Of a stretch of DNA of 64,000 nt, positions 51,380-60,161 are shown piece after piece. The stretch lies in assembly GCF_014196515.1 (NCBI RefSeq), contig NZ_JACIDV010000009.1, forward strand, positions 62,001 to 126,000, given 5' to 3'. Position 1 is the first letter of the stretch, and each line of letters begins with the position of its first letter. This DNA comes from Rhizobium skierniewicense. GTDB taxonomy: Bacteria; Pseudomonadota; Alphaproteobacteria; Rhizobiales; Rhizobiaceae. Below the pieces are notes generated by a model, which saw nothing but the letters and a program-made list of their open reading frames with translations, was not told where the DNA came from and did no database searches. Position numbers and translations under genes: made by a program.

Positions 51380-51847
51380 AGAGTTCTCCTGAGAGTTGGA
51401 ATGTAGGGATGTAAGAGTGAGGTTCGGATCGTTGGTCAGAGCCACACGCAAAAGCCGGGCAATGTTGTAAGGTGGCTTTGGCGGATGCTGTAGAACCGGC
51501 GACACGTAGCCGTAGGCCTTGCCCTGCATCAGGGACAAACCTTCAGGCGTCCATTCGACCTTGGCCCAGATACCGTCTTCACGCGATTGCAGATCGACAA
51601 TCCAGCCGCGTGCGGGAGCAGCGAAGCCCTTCTTGCCTGCCAGATCGGTGGAGTGATTTTCGTCGATCGGAAGTTTACGTCCTTCGGATGCGAAGTTCGC
51701 AACGACTGCCGCAGCGTCGTTGAGAAAATATGGCCCGCGCCCATCGACGCCGGTGAAGCGACCGGCCGGGATGACGTGCATCCATTCCGGTGCGCCAGCG
51801 GTTGCCGACTGAAGAGCGATAATGAGGGTCGAGATCGTGTTGTGCAT
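50807..51847 (-). CDS. prohead protease (Mu gpI-like)
   Basis: A 346-aa protein. The protease half contains VIPAGRFTGVDGRGPYF, LPIDENHSTDLAGK (probable catalytic His) and AYGYVSPVLQHP. The helical C-terminal half is a scaffold. The ATG at 51847 (MHNTISTLI) has no ribosome site but lies 6 nt after the CATATC hexamer of element C, again suggesting a leaderless transcript. Confidence 0.9.
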   Translation of the reverse strand: MHNTISTLIIALQSATAGAPEWMHVIPAGRFTGVDGRGPYFLNDAAAVVANFASEGRKLPIDENHSTDLAGKKGFAAPARGWIVDLQSREDGIWAKVEWTPEGLSLMQGKAYGYVSPVLQHPPKPPYNIARLLRVALTNDPNLTLTSLHSNSQENSMDIVALRKALGLPETADETAVLAAITASHSASTSQAALMSRVAQAVGVDATADGEALVTALNAKLKPVTTVEAENSELKAQVTSLNSRVETLVTTHAMEKATTTIDAAIAAGKVVPALRDHMIARHSKNPTEVETELKLAPSINAGGLGNRQPPVTGETATEEELKVASMMGVDPEAFKKQHATLHAKGA

Positions 51848-51853
51848 GACCGG

Positions 51854-51906
51854 GATATGCCACGGGCGCAAAACGCAAATCATGCCCGCCAATGCAGGCG
51901 GGAGAA
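51854..51906 (-). promoter_or_regulatory. late-promoter-like element C (upstream of protease gene)
   Basis: Dyad CATGCCCGCC/GGCGGG at 51881-51902, then 21 bp (51860-51880), then CATATC (51854-51859). The hexamer differs from TAGTTT and is closer to a sigma-70 -10. Confidence 0.55.
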
Positions 51907-51920
51907 ATCAGGCGGGGATT

Positions 51921-52430
51921 TTAACGGGAGGAGTAGCGTTCCACGAAACCAAAGACGGTTTCGGCGATCATCGCTTCGTCGTCGGATGATATACCGAGGA
52001 AGGGGCGTGCGGGCAAGGTAACACTGTCAGCTTTGATAAGGTTCCCGCCCATGCGAAAACGAAGGTATGGAGCAGACACCGGCTTGATGACAGCGCCGAA
52101 CTGGTGAGGTGCCGCATAGATCAGGTTGGAGCCGACCAGAACTTCGTCATTGCTCGCCCTGGCATTGATGCTGTTTCGCAGGCGGCCGCTTTCGGTCAGG
52201 ATGCGAGCGTTGCGTTTGCCTTCCGCATATAGCGGGTTCAACGCGGCCCAGGCATTGCCATCGGGATCGGTCTGAGTGACGAACCGCATATGGGTTGAGC
52301 CCACGAGGCCGACGCCGATCGCACGCATCACCGGCGTCGTGTCGCGCATCACGCCTTCGAGCTGGCGAAAACCGCGACGGACTTCCGAATCGAGAACCTG
52401 CATGGTGATCGAGATCGCCGCGCCACTCAT
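51921..52430 (-). CDS. virion morphogenesis protein (Mu gpG-like)
   Basis: A 169-aa protein. LEGVMRDTTPVMRAIGVGLVGSTHMRFVTQTDPDGNAWAALNPLYAEGKRNARILTESGRLRNSI is the gpG signature. It acts at head-tail joining. It overlaps gpF by 4 nt. Confidence 0.93.
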   Translation of the reverse strand: MSGAAISITMQVLDSEVRRGFRQLEGVMRDTTPVMRAIGVGLVGSTHMRFVTQTDPDGNAWAALNPLYAEGKRNARILTESGRLRNSINARASNDEVLVGSNLIYAAPHQFGAVIKPVSAPYLRFRMGGNLIKADSVTLPARPFLGISSDDEAMIAETVFGFVERYSSR

Positions 52431-53605
52431 AGACCGCCCTCGCGCAGTGTCCTGACATAGAGACGCTGACGATCATCGTCTTCGGCCAGGGCGACATCGA
52501 GCGACCAATCGCGCCCCTGATGTTCGCCCGACACGGTATAGATGCCGTTTCCACGCGAGGTGACTTTCCCGGCCCGTGCGAGACGGCGCGGGACGGTCGC
52601 ATAGGACGCCGCGTCGGTTCTGCTGATATCGAGGTCTCGGACGGTTTCTGCCAGCAGCCGGAATTCGGTACCGGCCTTCACGCCGAGATCCGCAGCAATC
52701 GCCTCGCTGGTCACGCCAGCAGGTGTCCAGCTGCCATCAGGCCACTTGCCCCGTGCCGCTGATAGAATGAAGCTGTTAACCTGCACTTCGTTCGCGCTGA
52801 CTGGCGTTGCACCAGGTGCGGTCTGTTCCAGCCATGCTTTGCCGGGATTGTAGGCAAAAGATGGATCGACGCCAAGCGGCTGATCCGTGCCGAGCTGGTC
52901 GAGGTTAGGTGCTTCGTCAGGCTTCGACTTGCCGAGGCGCTTGAGACCAGGGCGAGACACCGGCGTCACGAAGCAACCGCACTTGTATCCGTTCGGCGGA
53001 TAGTTGGTGTTCCAGAATGGATCGTCAGCGGCAAAGACCATTCCGTCCCAGGCCTTGTGATTGAGGCGTGGGTGCAGCGCGCCGGAATGATTGTACTGCC
53101 AGAACGGGAATGCTTCGAGCGTGTCTGGCTCGCTCATCTGGGCATAGCGACCGGCAGCATAGGCAGATGCGAGGTTGGTTTCGAAGATGAGACGAGAGCG
53201 CCAGCCCCGCGCTCCCTTGTACTGCCAGCCGTGACGCTTCACGATATCGTCGAAGTCGGCCCGGAAATCTTCGAGCGTCAGACCTTGTTCAGCCGCCTTC
53301 ACGATGGCATTCTGAAAGTCATCGACGAGCGCCTGGCTGTTGGCACCGGCCACCATGAACATCTTGGAATGGGCAGCATCCCAGACATCGCGATAGCTCT
53401 TGGTCGGCACTGCCGTTTTCTGGCGAAGAAAATCGATCGCTTCATCAAATGGCAGACTGAGGGCATCGATCGCGCTTGCCATCAGAGTAATGATGGACGA
53501 TCCGAAAATTGAAGCCGAATTGAAGGCCGTGGAGGCGTTTTGAGAGCTTCCAGCGGGGATTGCCGCAAACAACCCCTTGAAGCGCGTCAGGGGGCTTCCT
53601 GTCAT
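52427..53605 (-). CDS. minor head protein (Mu gp30/F-like, SPP1 gp7 family)
   Basis: A 392-aa head morphogenesis protein. LPFDEAIDFLRQKTAVPTKSYRDVWDAAHSKMFMVAGA at the N-terminus and RLNHKAWDGMVFAADDPFWNTNYPPNGYKCGCFVTPVS are typical. It may carry an ejection role. Coupled to the portal gene. Confidence 0.94.
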   Translation of the reverse strand: MTGSPLTRFKGLFAAIPAGSSQNASTAFNSASIFGSSIITLMASAIDALSLPFDEAIDFLRQKTAVPTKSYRDVWDAAHSKMFMVAGANSQALVDDFQNAIVKAAEQGLTLEDFRADFDDIVKRHGWQYKGARGWRSRLIFETNLASAYAAGRYAQMSEPDTLEAFPFWQYNHSGALHPRLNHKAWDGMVFAADDPFWNTNYPPNGYKCGCFVTPVSRPGLKRLGKSKPDEAPNLDQLGTDQPLGVDPSFAYNPGKAWLEQTAPGATPVSANEVQVNSFILSAARGKWPDGSWTPAGVTSEAIAADLGVKAGTEFRLLAETVRDLDISRTDAASYATVPRRLARAGKVTSRGNGIYTVSGEHQGRDWSLDVALAEDDDRQRLYVRTLREGGL

Positions 53606-55173
53606 GTGCGCCCCGCAAGGTCATCAACGAGGGCAGCTTGTCCCGCGAGATGCGCCAAGGTCATTGTTCTCGCCATGGCCTCGGCAAGCTCGTCGGCCGA
53701 CAGACCGAGTGTAGCCACCCGCCTACCAGCATCGGCCAGATCGGTCGCCTGCATCAAAACATTTCGGACCTTCTCGATCATGCCATTCATTGCTTCTGAC
53801 GCTTCTTGCTCAAGCCGATCGGTGAGAGCGTCCATGATGTTTGGCTGTGTTCGGCTGTGCGCAGACGCAAAGACGCGATCGAGCGCGTGCTTTGTTGGTT
53901 GGGTCTTTTCCTCTTTGACCGGAGCCGGGGCAACTGGACGGCCGCCAACGATCTCAGCGTCGGTCTTTGGTGCGGGGATGCCGAGGCGGTCACGCATCCA
54001 TCCCGCGTCGGCCGTCAGACCGAGAGGACCGAGCTTCTCGAATGCAGATGAGAAAACGTCGATCGGTACTTCGTCTGGACGGCCGATAGCGAGCGTCGGA
54101 TAATGATCCTGCGGCCCAAAATTGAATGCCACCATATTTGGAATGAGCTGGGCGTTGAAAGTGCCAGACGTTTCGAGCGCGTCGGAACGCTCGATGTCCT
54201 CCTGGACGAGGCGATGTTCCTTGGCAACCGCATGACCGCCTGAGACCGCGTCTGTCGTAGTCGTCTGGCCAAGGACCAGCTTGGACACTTCGCGGTTATG
54301 CCAGTCGGTGCGGCGCTCATACATATCCGTCGAGCTGCTCTTCGATCCGACCTCGTGAAACTCGACAAGCATCTCGCGTGGCATGATGGCTGCGCAGTCA
54401 CCAGCAATGCCGGACACAGCCCGCCACAAAACATCCTTTTCAGCTTCCGTTGCACCTCGGCCATATTTGCCGATGCGGATCGGCTGGCCATAGTTCTGGC
54501 AGAAGATCGCCCAATCCTTCACCGTGAAGCTCTTGAACATCCAATACCAGACCGCCACACGGGCGATGCCAGAGCGGATCGTCAGGCCGGATTTGACCTT
54601 GGAACGATGGACGATGAACTTGTGTGGCGCAAACGGCTTGTCGCCGCCCACGTCCCGCAGCAGCGGCGTGTCGCCGTCCATCTTGTCGAAGGTGAACCAA
54701 CGCTGTGTTTGCCAAGTGAGCTTTGCCGGGCAGAGATGACCGTGACGAACCTGCCAGTCGATTTCCATGAACGAAATGGCCTTGCCGATCGCATCGAGCA
54801 TGTCGAACAGGCTGGAGCGCAAAATGCCCTGGTCAACCCATGCCCTCACGAATGCGGCGTGCTGTTCATGCTCGGCGCTGTCACTGGCCGCTTTGACCGT
54901 GATCGGCAACTGCGCGACAGACCGTTTACGCGTGGCGAGCTGCGCGACGTAATGCGGGTCGAGTTCCTCGATCTGTTCCGCCAGTTCGAAGAACGCCTCC
55001 GGGTCGCCATTGTCGGCCGCACGCAGGATCGAGGCGAGCTTGACCGGCGTCATGCCGATGGTCTGCTGATTCGACGTGTGCTGCCTGACACCGCCGATCT
55101 GTGCGCCTGCATGTTCGTCACTCAGATCGCGGCCAGCAATGACGTTGCCAAGCCAATCGCGAAAACTACCCAT
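53602..55173 (-). CDS. portal protein (DUF935, Mu gp29-like)
   Basis: A 523-aa portal. MGSFRDWLGNVIAGRDLSDE, DPHYVAQLATRKRSVAQLPITVKAAS and YWMFKSFTVKDWAIFCQNYGQPIRIGKY identify DUF935. It shares its start base with the terminase stop. Confidence 0.95.
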   Translation of the reverse strand: MGSFRDWLGNVIAGRDLSDEHAGAQIGGVRQHTSNQQTIGMTPVKLASILRAADNGDPEAFFELAEQIEELDPHYVAQLATRKRSVAQLPITVKAASDSAEHEQHAAFVRAWVDQGILRSSLFDMLDAIGKAISFMEIDWQVRHGHLCPAKLTWQTQRWFTFDKMDGDTPLLRDVGGDKPFAPHKFIVHRSKVKSGLTIRSGIARVAVWYWMFKSFTVKDWAIFCQNYGQPIRIGKYGRGATEAEKDVLWRAVSGIAGDCAAIMPREMLVEFHEVGSKSSSTDMYERRTDWHNREVSKLVLGQTTTTDAVSGGHAVAKEHRLVQEDIERSDALETSGTFNAQLIPNMVAFNFGPQDHYPTLAIGRPDEVPIDVFSSAFEKLGPLGLTADAGWMRDRLGIPAPKTDAEIVGGRPVAPAPVKEEKTQPTKHALDRVFASAHSRTQPNIMDALTDRLEQEASEAMNGMIEKVRNVLMQATDLADAGRRVATLGLSADELAEAMARTMTLAHLAGQAALVDDLAGRT

Positions 55174-56855
55174 TACAATGATCCTCTCAGGTAAACGTCC
55201 ACGGTGCGGCCGCGCCGGTCATCATCCATCGGCGGTCCACCATTGTGACCACGCATGGATGTGCCGGCACTCTTGCGGCCGGTCTCGTATTCGTAGGCGA
55301 TGGCCTCCTGGTTGGAGGCAAAGAACGCAAGCGCACCCGCAATCGAGGTGTCGCCGTGCCGGTCGTAACCATCGACACCTTTGGTCGAATGACCATCCGG
55401 CACCTTGATGATGCCGTTGACGTAGGCCAGCCCCTGGTGATCGGCGATGACATCGATGTCGTATGGGAACAGCACGGACTTTTCGCCAAAGGCTTCGATG
55501 TAACCCGGCATGTTGGCGGCGTACCATTTGGGCGACAGCATGATTTCGTGGATGCACTCACCCCAGCGCTGGCGGGCTTTTTCGGCAAGGTACTGGCCGT
55601 TGCCTCGCGCATCGAGGGCGCCGCCGACCATGCGGGGCAAGCCGTCTCCAATGTAGAAAAGGATGTCGCGCTGCTGATCGAACGGAATGTTCTTGAGTTC
55701 GACGACGAGGCGTGCGCGACGGACAGCGTCGGGACCGATCTCGAAGACAACGACGGCGGTCTTGTCGCCAGAACGCGCAAAGTCTTCGCCGAAGCAATGT
55801 TCACGCTCCTTGTCGAGCTGGTTTAAAAGCGGCTTTAAGACCCCTTCACAGAACTGTTCCGTCTGTTCTTCGCGCTCGTAGTCCTCAAGGTTTTTGAAGT
55901 CGTCAGGCCGATCCCATCGTGCGACGGCTGGCAGATCGCGGCTCATGCAGCGCTCGATGATGACGCGGGTCAGCGCCGATCCTTCGGCCTCGGCCGGGAT
56001 CGCGTCCAGTTCCTGTTTCATCTTGGCGGTGCGCGTGCCGTAGGCCGAACGGATTTTCCGCTCCCACTCTTCTTCTTTCTCAAGCGTCCACTCTTCACCT
56101 TTGATCAGGCAGACGCGCTTGAAAAGACCGTTCTTGACAGCATCGCCGAAGGTGAATGTGTGGAAGTTGAAGCCGTTCTTTCCGGCCTCGGCTTCCTTGA
56201 TCAGTTCGTTGAACGGGTTGCTGACGCCGTTGTGCGACGAAATGATACGGACCTTGCCGCCCCAGATGAGAAGGGCTGCAACCGAATCGATAACTTCGCG
56301 AACATCACGGTGAAACGCGGCTTCGTCGATGCAGACGGTGCCCTGCAAACCACGAATGTTTTCCGGGCGCGATGACAGTGCCTCAATGCGGAAGCCCGAT
56401 TTGAAACGGATGATGTAGCTGGAGATCGCGTTCGTAGTGCCGTCTGCCCGTTGATCGAAGAAGATGCCATCCTCGATCGTCAATAGTTCTTTGGCCACCG
56501 ACTTCGCGAAGTGTGCCGCATAGCCGATGAACTCCCGGCCCTTCGGCTTGGTGTCGGGGATATAAAAATAGTTCTGCCCACCAGCCGATCGCTGCGCAGC
56601 TGCAATCAGTGTTGCGTCCAACGCTTCGGCAAAAGTAATACCGGTTCGTCGTCCTTTGGCGCAGCCTTTCAGCAGGCTGTCATCCGCGAGCCATTCGGCT
56701 TGGTGTTCCATAAGGACACCATCGGCCAAGGGATCGAAGTCGTCGGGAATATCACCGCCACGAGGCAATTCGACCGGCAACTGAGCCGGATCGGTAGGTA
56801 GCACAGGCGGGTCGATCCAATTGCCTTGCGGCAAGCCGGGCAGCGGTTCAGCCAC
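55173..56855 (-). CDS. large terminase subunit (Mu gp28-like)
   Basis: A 560-aa packaging motor. Walker A-like CAKGRRTGITFAEALDATL, Walker B GTVCIDEAAFHRD and nuclease block EDFARSGDKTAVVVFEIG are visible. It starts with GTG at 56855 after GGAGGTGA. Confidence 0.94.
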   Translation of the reverse strand: MAEPLPGLPQGNWIDPPVLPTDPAQLPVELPRGGDIPDDFDPLADGVLMEHQAEWLADDSLLKGCAKGRRTGITFAEALDATLIAAAQRSAGGQNYFYIPDTKPKGREFIGYAAHFAKSVAKELLTIEDGIFFDQRADGTTNAISSYIIRFKSGFRIEALSSRPENIRGLQGTVCIDEAAFHRDVREVIDSVAALLIWGGKVRIISSHNGVSNPFNELIKEAEAGKNGFNFHTFTFGDAVKNGLFKRVCLIKGEEWTLEKEEEWERKIRSAYGTRTAKMKQELDAIPAEAEGSALTRVIIERCMSRDLPAVARWDRPDDFKNLEDYEREEQTEQFCEGVLKPLLNQLDKEREHCFGEDFARSGDKTAVVVFEIGPDAVRRARLVVELKNIPFDQQRDILFYIGDGLPRMVGGALDARGNGQYLAEKARQRWGECIHEIMLSPKWYAANMPGYIEAFGEKSVLFPYDIDVIADHQGLAYVNGIIKVPDGHSTKGVDGYDRHGDTSIAGALAFFASNQEAIAYEYETGRKSAGTSMRGHNGGPPMDDDRRGRTVDVYLRGSL

Positions 56856-57036
56856 GGCTCACCTCCATGCAGGAGAGGCCAGTCCCCTTGCACGGGCGGC
56901 AATCGTTCTTCAGATCATAGACGACGCTGGAAACTGTGCCGTCCCGCCTGCGGTTGATGCGTTTGATGGCGCGGCCGATACCGTCGCATTTCGTGCAGGC
57001 CAGTTCCGAATACGGAATGAAGGTCGCTTTGATCAC
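56848..57036 (-). CDS. small CxxC zinc-finger-like protein between terminase genes
   Basis: A 62-aa protein with ACTKCDGIG and DCRPCKGTGLSC, two DnaJ-like CxxCxGxG repeats about 31 residues apart. It overlaps both neighbours (GTGA with gp27, 8 nt with gp28), so it belongs to the packaging operon. Function unknown. Confidence 0.75.
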   Translation of the reverse strand: MIKATFIPYSELACTKCDGIGRAIKRINRRRDGTVSSVVYDLKNDCRPCKGTGLSCMEVSRG

Positions 57037-57698
57037 TGGCCACCATCCTTCTCTTCAGTAACCTTGGAAACTTCAGGTACAGATTTCGCCTTTGGTCGCA
57101 CTCCGAGGAATTCGCGCCGGGCGCGGGCGATGGCTTCTTTCGTGATGCCGGGCTCGTTGGACAGGATATCGAAAGCCTTCTCCGCCTTGTCATTCATGTC
57201 CGCGATCGCCTTGCGGGCCTTTTCTTCGGCTTCGAGTTTCATGCGTCGGTTCGATGAAGCGACCTGCGCAGACGATGCAGCGCGCAGCGCGTTCGCCAGT
57301 TCCATCGCACCCTTTGGCGAAAGGCCTGCATCACCGGAGGACTGGAGGATTTCGAAGATCAGTGTCTTGATCGCCTCGGCGGCAATCAGTGTGAGATCAT
57401 CCGATCCGGCCGCATCCATTCGCTCGGATATCGTCGCGGCGATTTCGCGGGTTTGCTCCAGGCGGCGTGTCATCTGTGACAGGCGGATCGCATGGCGGTT
57501 GAATGCCGAGAACGATGGGATATCAAAACCAAGGCCGGTCTCGCCCTGGAGAGCGATCAGCTTGGTTTTCCACTCACCGTAGATTTCGACTTGTGTCCGG
57601 TCGCGGTTCGCCAGTTCCTGCGAAGCCCACGAAATAATATCGGAGCATTCATCAGGAAGCCGGTCGATAGCAGAGAGGTGACCGCGTGCTTTGGCCAT
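57033..57698 (-). CDS. small terminase subunit (DUF3486, Mu gp27-like)
   Basis: A 221-aa protein starting MAKARGHLSAIDRLPDECSD and with the DUF3486 block QVEIYGEWKTKLIALQGETGLGFDIPSFSAFNRHAIRL. It recognises phage DNA for packaging. Confidence 0.93.
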   Translation of the reverse strand: MAKARGHLSAIDRLPDECSDIISWASQELANRDRTQVEIYGEWKTKLIALQGETGLGFDIPSFSAFNRHAIRLSQMTRRLEQTREIAATISERMDAAGSDDLTLIAAEAIKTLIFEILQSSGDAGLSPKGAMELANALRAASSAQVASSNRRMKLEAEEKARKAIADMNDKAEKAFDILSNEPGITKEAIARARREFLGVRPKAKSVPEVSKVTEEKDGGQ

Positions 57699-57699
57699 G

Positions 57700-58011
57700 T
57701 CACGCGCTCACGCGTGATGGACGTTTCACGCCCTCGATGGCGGTATGTCGATCGACATGGCGACGACCCATATCTGTCAGCGACGCGATTTTTACGCTGC
57801 CAGCGTCAAGCACAAGGACCGCCCCCATGACCTGCAGATAGTCGATCTGCTGGTGGACCCAAGCCCGTTCCTGATGAATGCCGAAATTGGCAAGAACGGG
57901 TTCGAGCATGGAGCTGCTCAAACTCTCGTTTACCTGCTCTGCCAGGGCGCGCAGAATGATCAGTCGCGCTTCTTCACGCATGATCCTCATGTAATCAAAG
58001 CCGATGCTCAT
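57700..58011 (-). CDS. Mu gp26-like protein (VpaChn25_0724 family)
   Basis: A 103-aa protein with a winged-helix-like pattern: RLIILRALAEQVNESLSSSMLEPVLANFGI then YLQVMGAVLVLDAGSVKIASLTDMGRRHV. It occurs directly before small terminases in Mu-like phages. Function unknown. Confidence 0.85.
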   Translation of the reverse strand: MSIGFDYMRIMREEARLIILRALAEQVNESLSSSMLEPVLANFGIHQERAWVHQQIDYLQVMGAVLVLDAGSVKIASLTDMGRRHVDRHTAIEGVKRPSRVSA

Positions 58012-58394
58012 TTGTTACCTGCCGTTTCAACCAGAAGCTGGTTCATTCTTTCATTGGTGGCCATGATCGGTTTGAGCGTCTCGTTCAGGGTGTCGAGACG
58101 GCCATTGACCTTTTCAAGCGCAAGCTCCAATCGGTGCTGGCTTTCCCTGTCGGGCAAATGGCGCAGTTCGCCTTCGATCGCCTGGATGCGCCGGTCGTGC
58201 TCGATAAGCTTGCGCTTGTGCTCCTCGGCCTCTGCCTTGCGAGCAGCGACATCGGCAGCATGATCGGTCTTGATTCCTGCTACCTCTTTCAACAGCTCTT
58301 TTTCGCCGGAGTTCATCCATCCTTTGATGTGACCGAAAATGGCGATAACGCCTAAGGCGAGGCTGATGTACAGGGCGATCTCTGCGGTGGTCAT
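58008..58394 (-). CDS. DUF2730 protein (Mu gp25-like)
   Basis: A 128-aa protein with one N-terminal transmembrane helix (about residues 5-22) and a coiled coil. The family is DUF2730; a spanin or membrane role is possible. The ATG at 58394 overlaps the DksA-like gene by 4 nt. Confidence 0.85.
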   Translation of the reverse strand: MTTAEIALYISLALGVIAIFGHIKGWMNSGEKELLKEVAGIKTDHAADVAARKAEAEEHKRKLIEHDRRIQAIEGELRHLPDRESQHRLELALEKVNGRLDTLNETLKPIMATNERMNQLLVETAGNK

Positions 58395-58615
58395 CGGTGC
58401 CGTTTCTCCATTTCGTGAAACTCTTGGCACTCAATGCAGCGCCGGGCGAAAGGTGCCGCAGCACGTCGTTCATCGGAAATCTTGGATGGACAGTCCTGGC
58501 ATATGAGAGCGCCCCGGACCGAGACTGCGGCAGATGCTGCAGCTATGCTTGTTTCGCGCTCTTGCTCGGCACGCAGTTCCGCCTGATCGAGAGCGGCATT
58601 ACCACCAAAATTCAT
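58391..58615 (-). CDS. DksA/TraR-type C4 zinc finger protein
   Basis: A 74-aa protein with Cys39, Cys42, Cys60 and Cys63 in ICQDCPSKI and RCIECQEFHE. TraR-like phage proteins bind RNA polymerase and alter promoter choice, without ppGpp. It sits between holin and DUF2730 genes. Confidence 0.88.
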   Translation of the reverse strand: MNFGGNAALDQAELRAEQERETSIAAASAAVSVRGALICQDCPSKISDERRAAAPFARRCIECQEFHEMEKRHR

Positions 58616-59145
58616 GGTGCACGCTTCCACGTTCGAACAGCTTCGATCGCCTGCTTGCCCATTTCCTTGACGGTATGCCCCCCCATGTAGAGGCCGATAA
58701 ACCAGCCGGTCAGGGTCATGAGGGTCGCAAGGTCCATCGCTTCAACCGTTGAACCAAAGGCGCGAAGGATGGGAAATACCAGCAACGCGCATACCCAGAA
58801 GAATGCGAGCAGATACATCCAGCCCCAACGCCAGGCGGACGGCCAGAAGCCCTCGGCCTGTTCGGCCTGGAGCAACTCAAACTGCCCCTTCAGGCCCTGC
58901 TGGTAGAGCGCGATGACCTCCGGCATGGAGTAATCGACATCCTTGACCGCGTTATCGAGTTCAGCCGGGTCCACAGTCGGGATGGCTTCCGGCTCGACGC
59001 CTAGGCGCTCGGCGACCTGATCAACGACAGTGCCAGCGAGCGTGCCGGTCAAACCGCCGACATGCTTTTCAAGAACGCTTTTGATGATGGGTGCGCCGAC
59101 TTTCGCGGCGGCACCAAGGATAATGGAGATGATGGCTGCGCTCAT
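58612..59145 (-). CDS. 3TM holin-family protein
   Basis: A 177-aa protein. The N-terminal part (SIILGAAAKVGAPIIKSVLEKHVGG) is amphipathic, and hydrophobic helices at about 115-135 and 145-165 follow WPSAWRWGWMYLLAFFWVCALLVFP. The pattern fits the Holin_3TM family. The ATG at 59145 is 2 nt after the endolysin stop. Confidence 0.88.
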   Translation of the reverse strand: MSAAIISIILGAAAKVGAPIIKSVLEKHVGGLTGTLAGTVVDQVAERLGVEPEAIPTVDPAELDNAVKDVDYSMPEVIALYQQGLKGQFELLQAEQAEGFWPSAWRWGWMYLLAFFWVCALLVFPILRAFGSTVEAMDLATLMTLTGWFIGLYMGGHTVKEMGKQAIEAVRTWKRAP

Positions 59146-59146
59146 A

Positions 59147-60112
59147 TCAGAAACTCCGCAGCCAGGACGCCAGACGGGGAGCCTTGTCGGCAACCCGCAC
59201 AGCGATGATGTCGCGATACTGGTATGCCTGCCACGCAAGGTAGATCACAGCGACGACGGCGAGACCGCCACCGATCCACGACACGACATGATCCGGAACG
59301 GCAGAGGATGGATCGACCGGCGCTGGAGCTGATACGGTCGTAACAACCTGATCGCCACCCGCAACGCCGATGCCGCCAGCCGTTGTGGCAACACCCTTTG
59401 TCGTCTTGGCACGGGCGTCCACTTCGCGCTGAAGCGTAGAGAGCGTTGCCCGGCCGATCTTGCCGTCCACCGTCAAAGCGTAAGCTTTCTGGAAATCTTC
59501 GACGGCGGCACGGCGAACCTTGCCGATGACATATCCCGCGTCGTAGCCAATCTTCATCAGCCCACTGCGGACCTCGTCCATCTCGGCGGGCGTAGCGGAA
59601 ATCACGAACGTCGCAAAGCGCATATCTTCCGCAACGGGGGCCACGTCGATGTCGCCAGGGTACTTGCCAAGCAGCAGGATGTCGGCCTCTTCGGCACGAC
59701 GGCGTGTCAGGCCGCGATAGACCTTGCCGCCTGCCTTGTTCCAGAGACCGAGGCGCTTGCGGACTTCGGCCGCATTGTAATTGTAATCGAGCCAAGACTT
59801 GACCCACGAAGCCTTGTTGATCGCGCCGGTGTTCCAGTCGAAGGACACACCCGCATCAATCGTGGATGGGAGTTCACGATCGCCAAGAGCTTTGACGACA
59901 CGTGGCAGGTAGTTTTTGGCGACAGCCAAATCGAAGAGACGGTCGCACTCCTCGGAGGTGATCGTCATACCTGCCTTTGGCTTGACCACACCGGATGCGG
60001 CGGTCAGACCGGGACCGATGGTCCAGACGCCGACCACATCGCGATATGCCTTTTTGACAACGCCTTCGTGCCCGTAGATGAATTTGCGCCCTTTAGGGCT
60101 GACTTGCGGCAT
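59147..60112 (-). CDS. endolysin with GH24 lysozyme, peptidoglycan-binding region and C-terminal anchor
   Basis: A 321-aa lysin. The GH24 triad is Glu16 (YGHEG), Asp25 and Thr31 (VGVWTIGPG). Next come a PG_binding_1-like unit (AVEDFQKAYALTVDGKIGRATLSTLQREV, about 205-233) and a transmembrane helix near the C-terminus (VVSWIGGGLAVVAVIYLAW). A membrane anchor at the C-terminus is unusual for a phage lysozyme. The ATG at 60112 follows CTGGGGGTCACC and element D. Confidence 0.92.
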   Translation of the reverse strand: MPQVSPKGRKFIYGHEGVVKKAYRDVVGVWTIGPGLTAASGVVKPKAGMTITSEECDRLFDLAVAKNYLPRVVKALGDRELPSTIDAGVSFDWNTGAINKASWVKSWLDYNYNAAEVRKRLGLWNKAGGKVYRGLTRRRAEEADILLLGKYPGDIDVAPVAEDMRFATFVISATPAEMDEVRSGLMKIGYDAGYVIGKVRRAAVEDFQKAYALTVDGKIGRATLSTLQREVDARAKTTKGVATTAGGIGVAGGDQVVTTVSAPAPVDPSSAVPDHVVSWIGGGLAVVAVIYLAWQAYQYRDIIAVRVADKAPRLASWLRSF

Positions 60113-60161
60113 GGTGACCCCCAGAAAAAGTGACCGGCCAATCAGCCGATGATCTGGGGTG

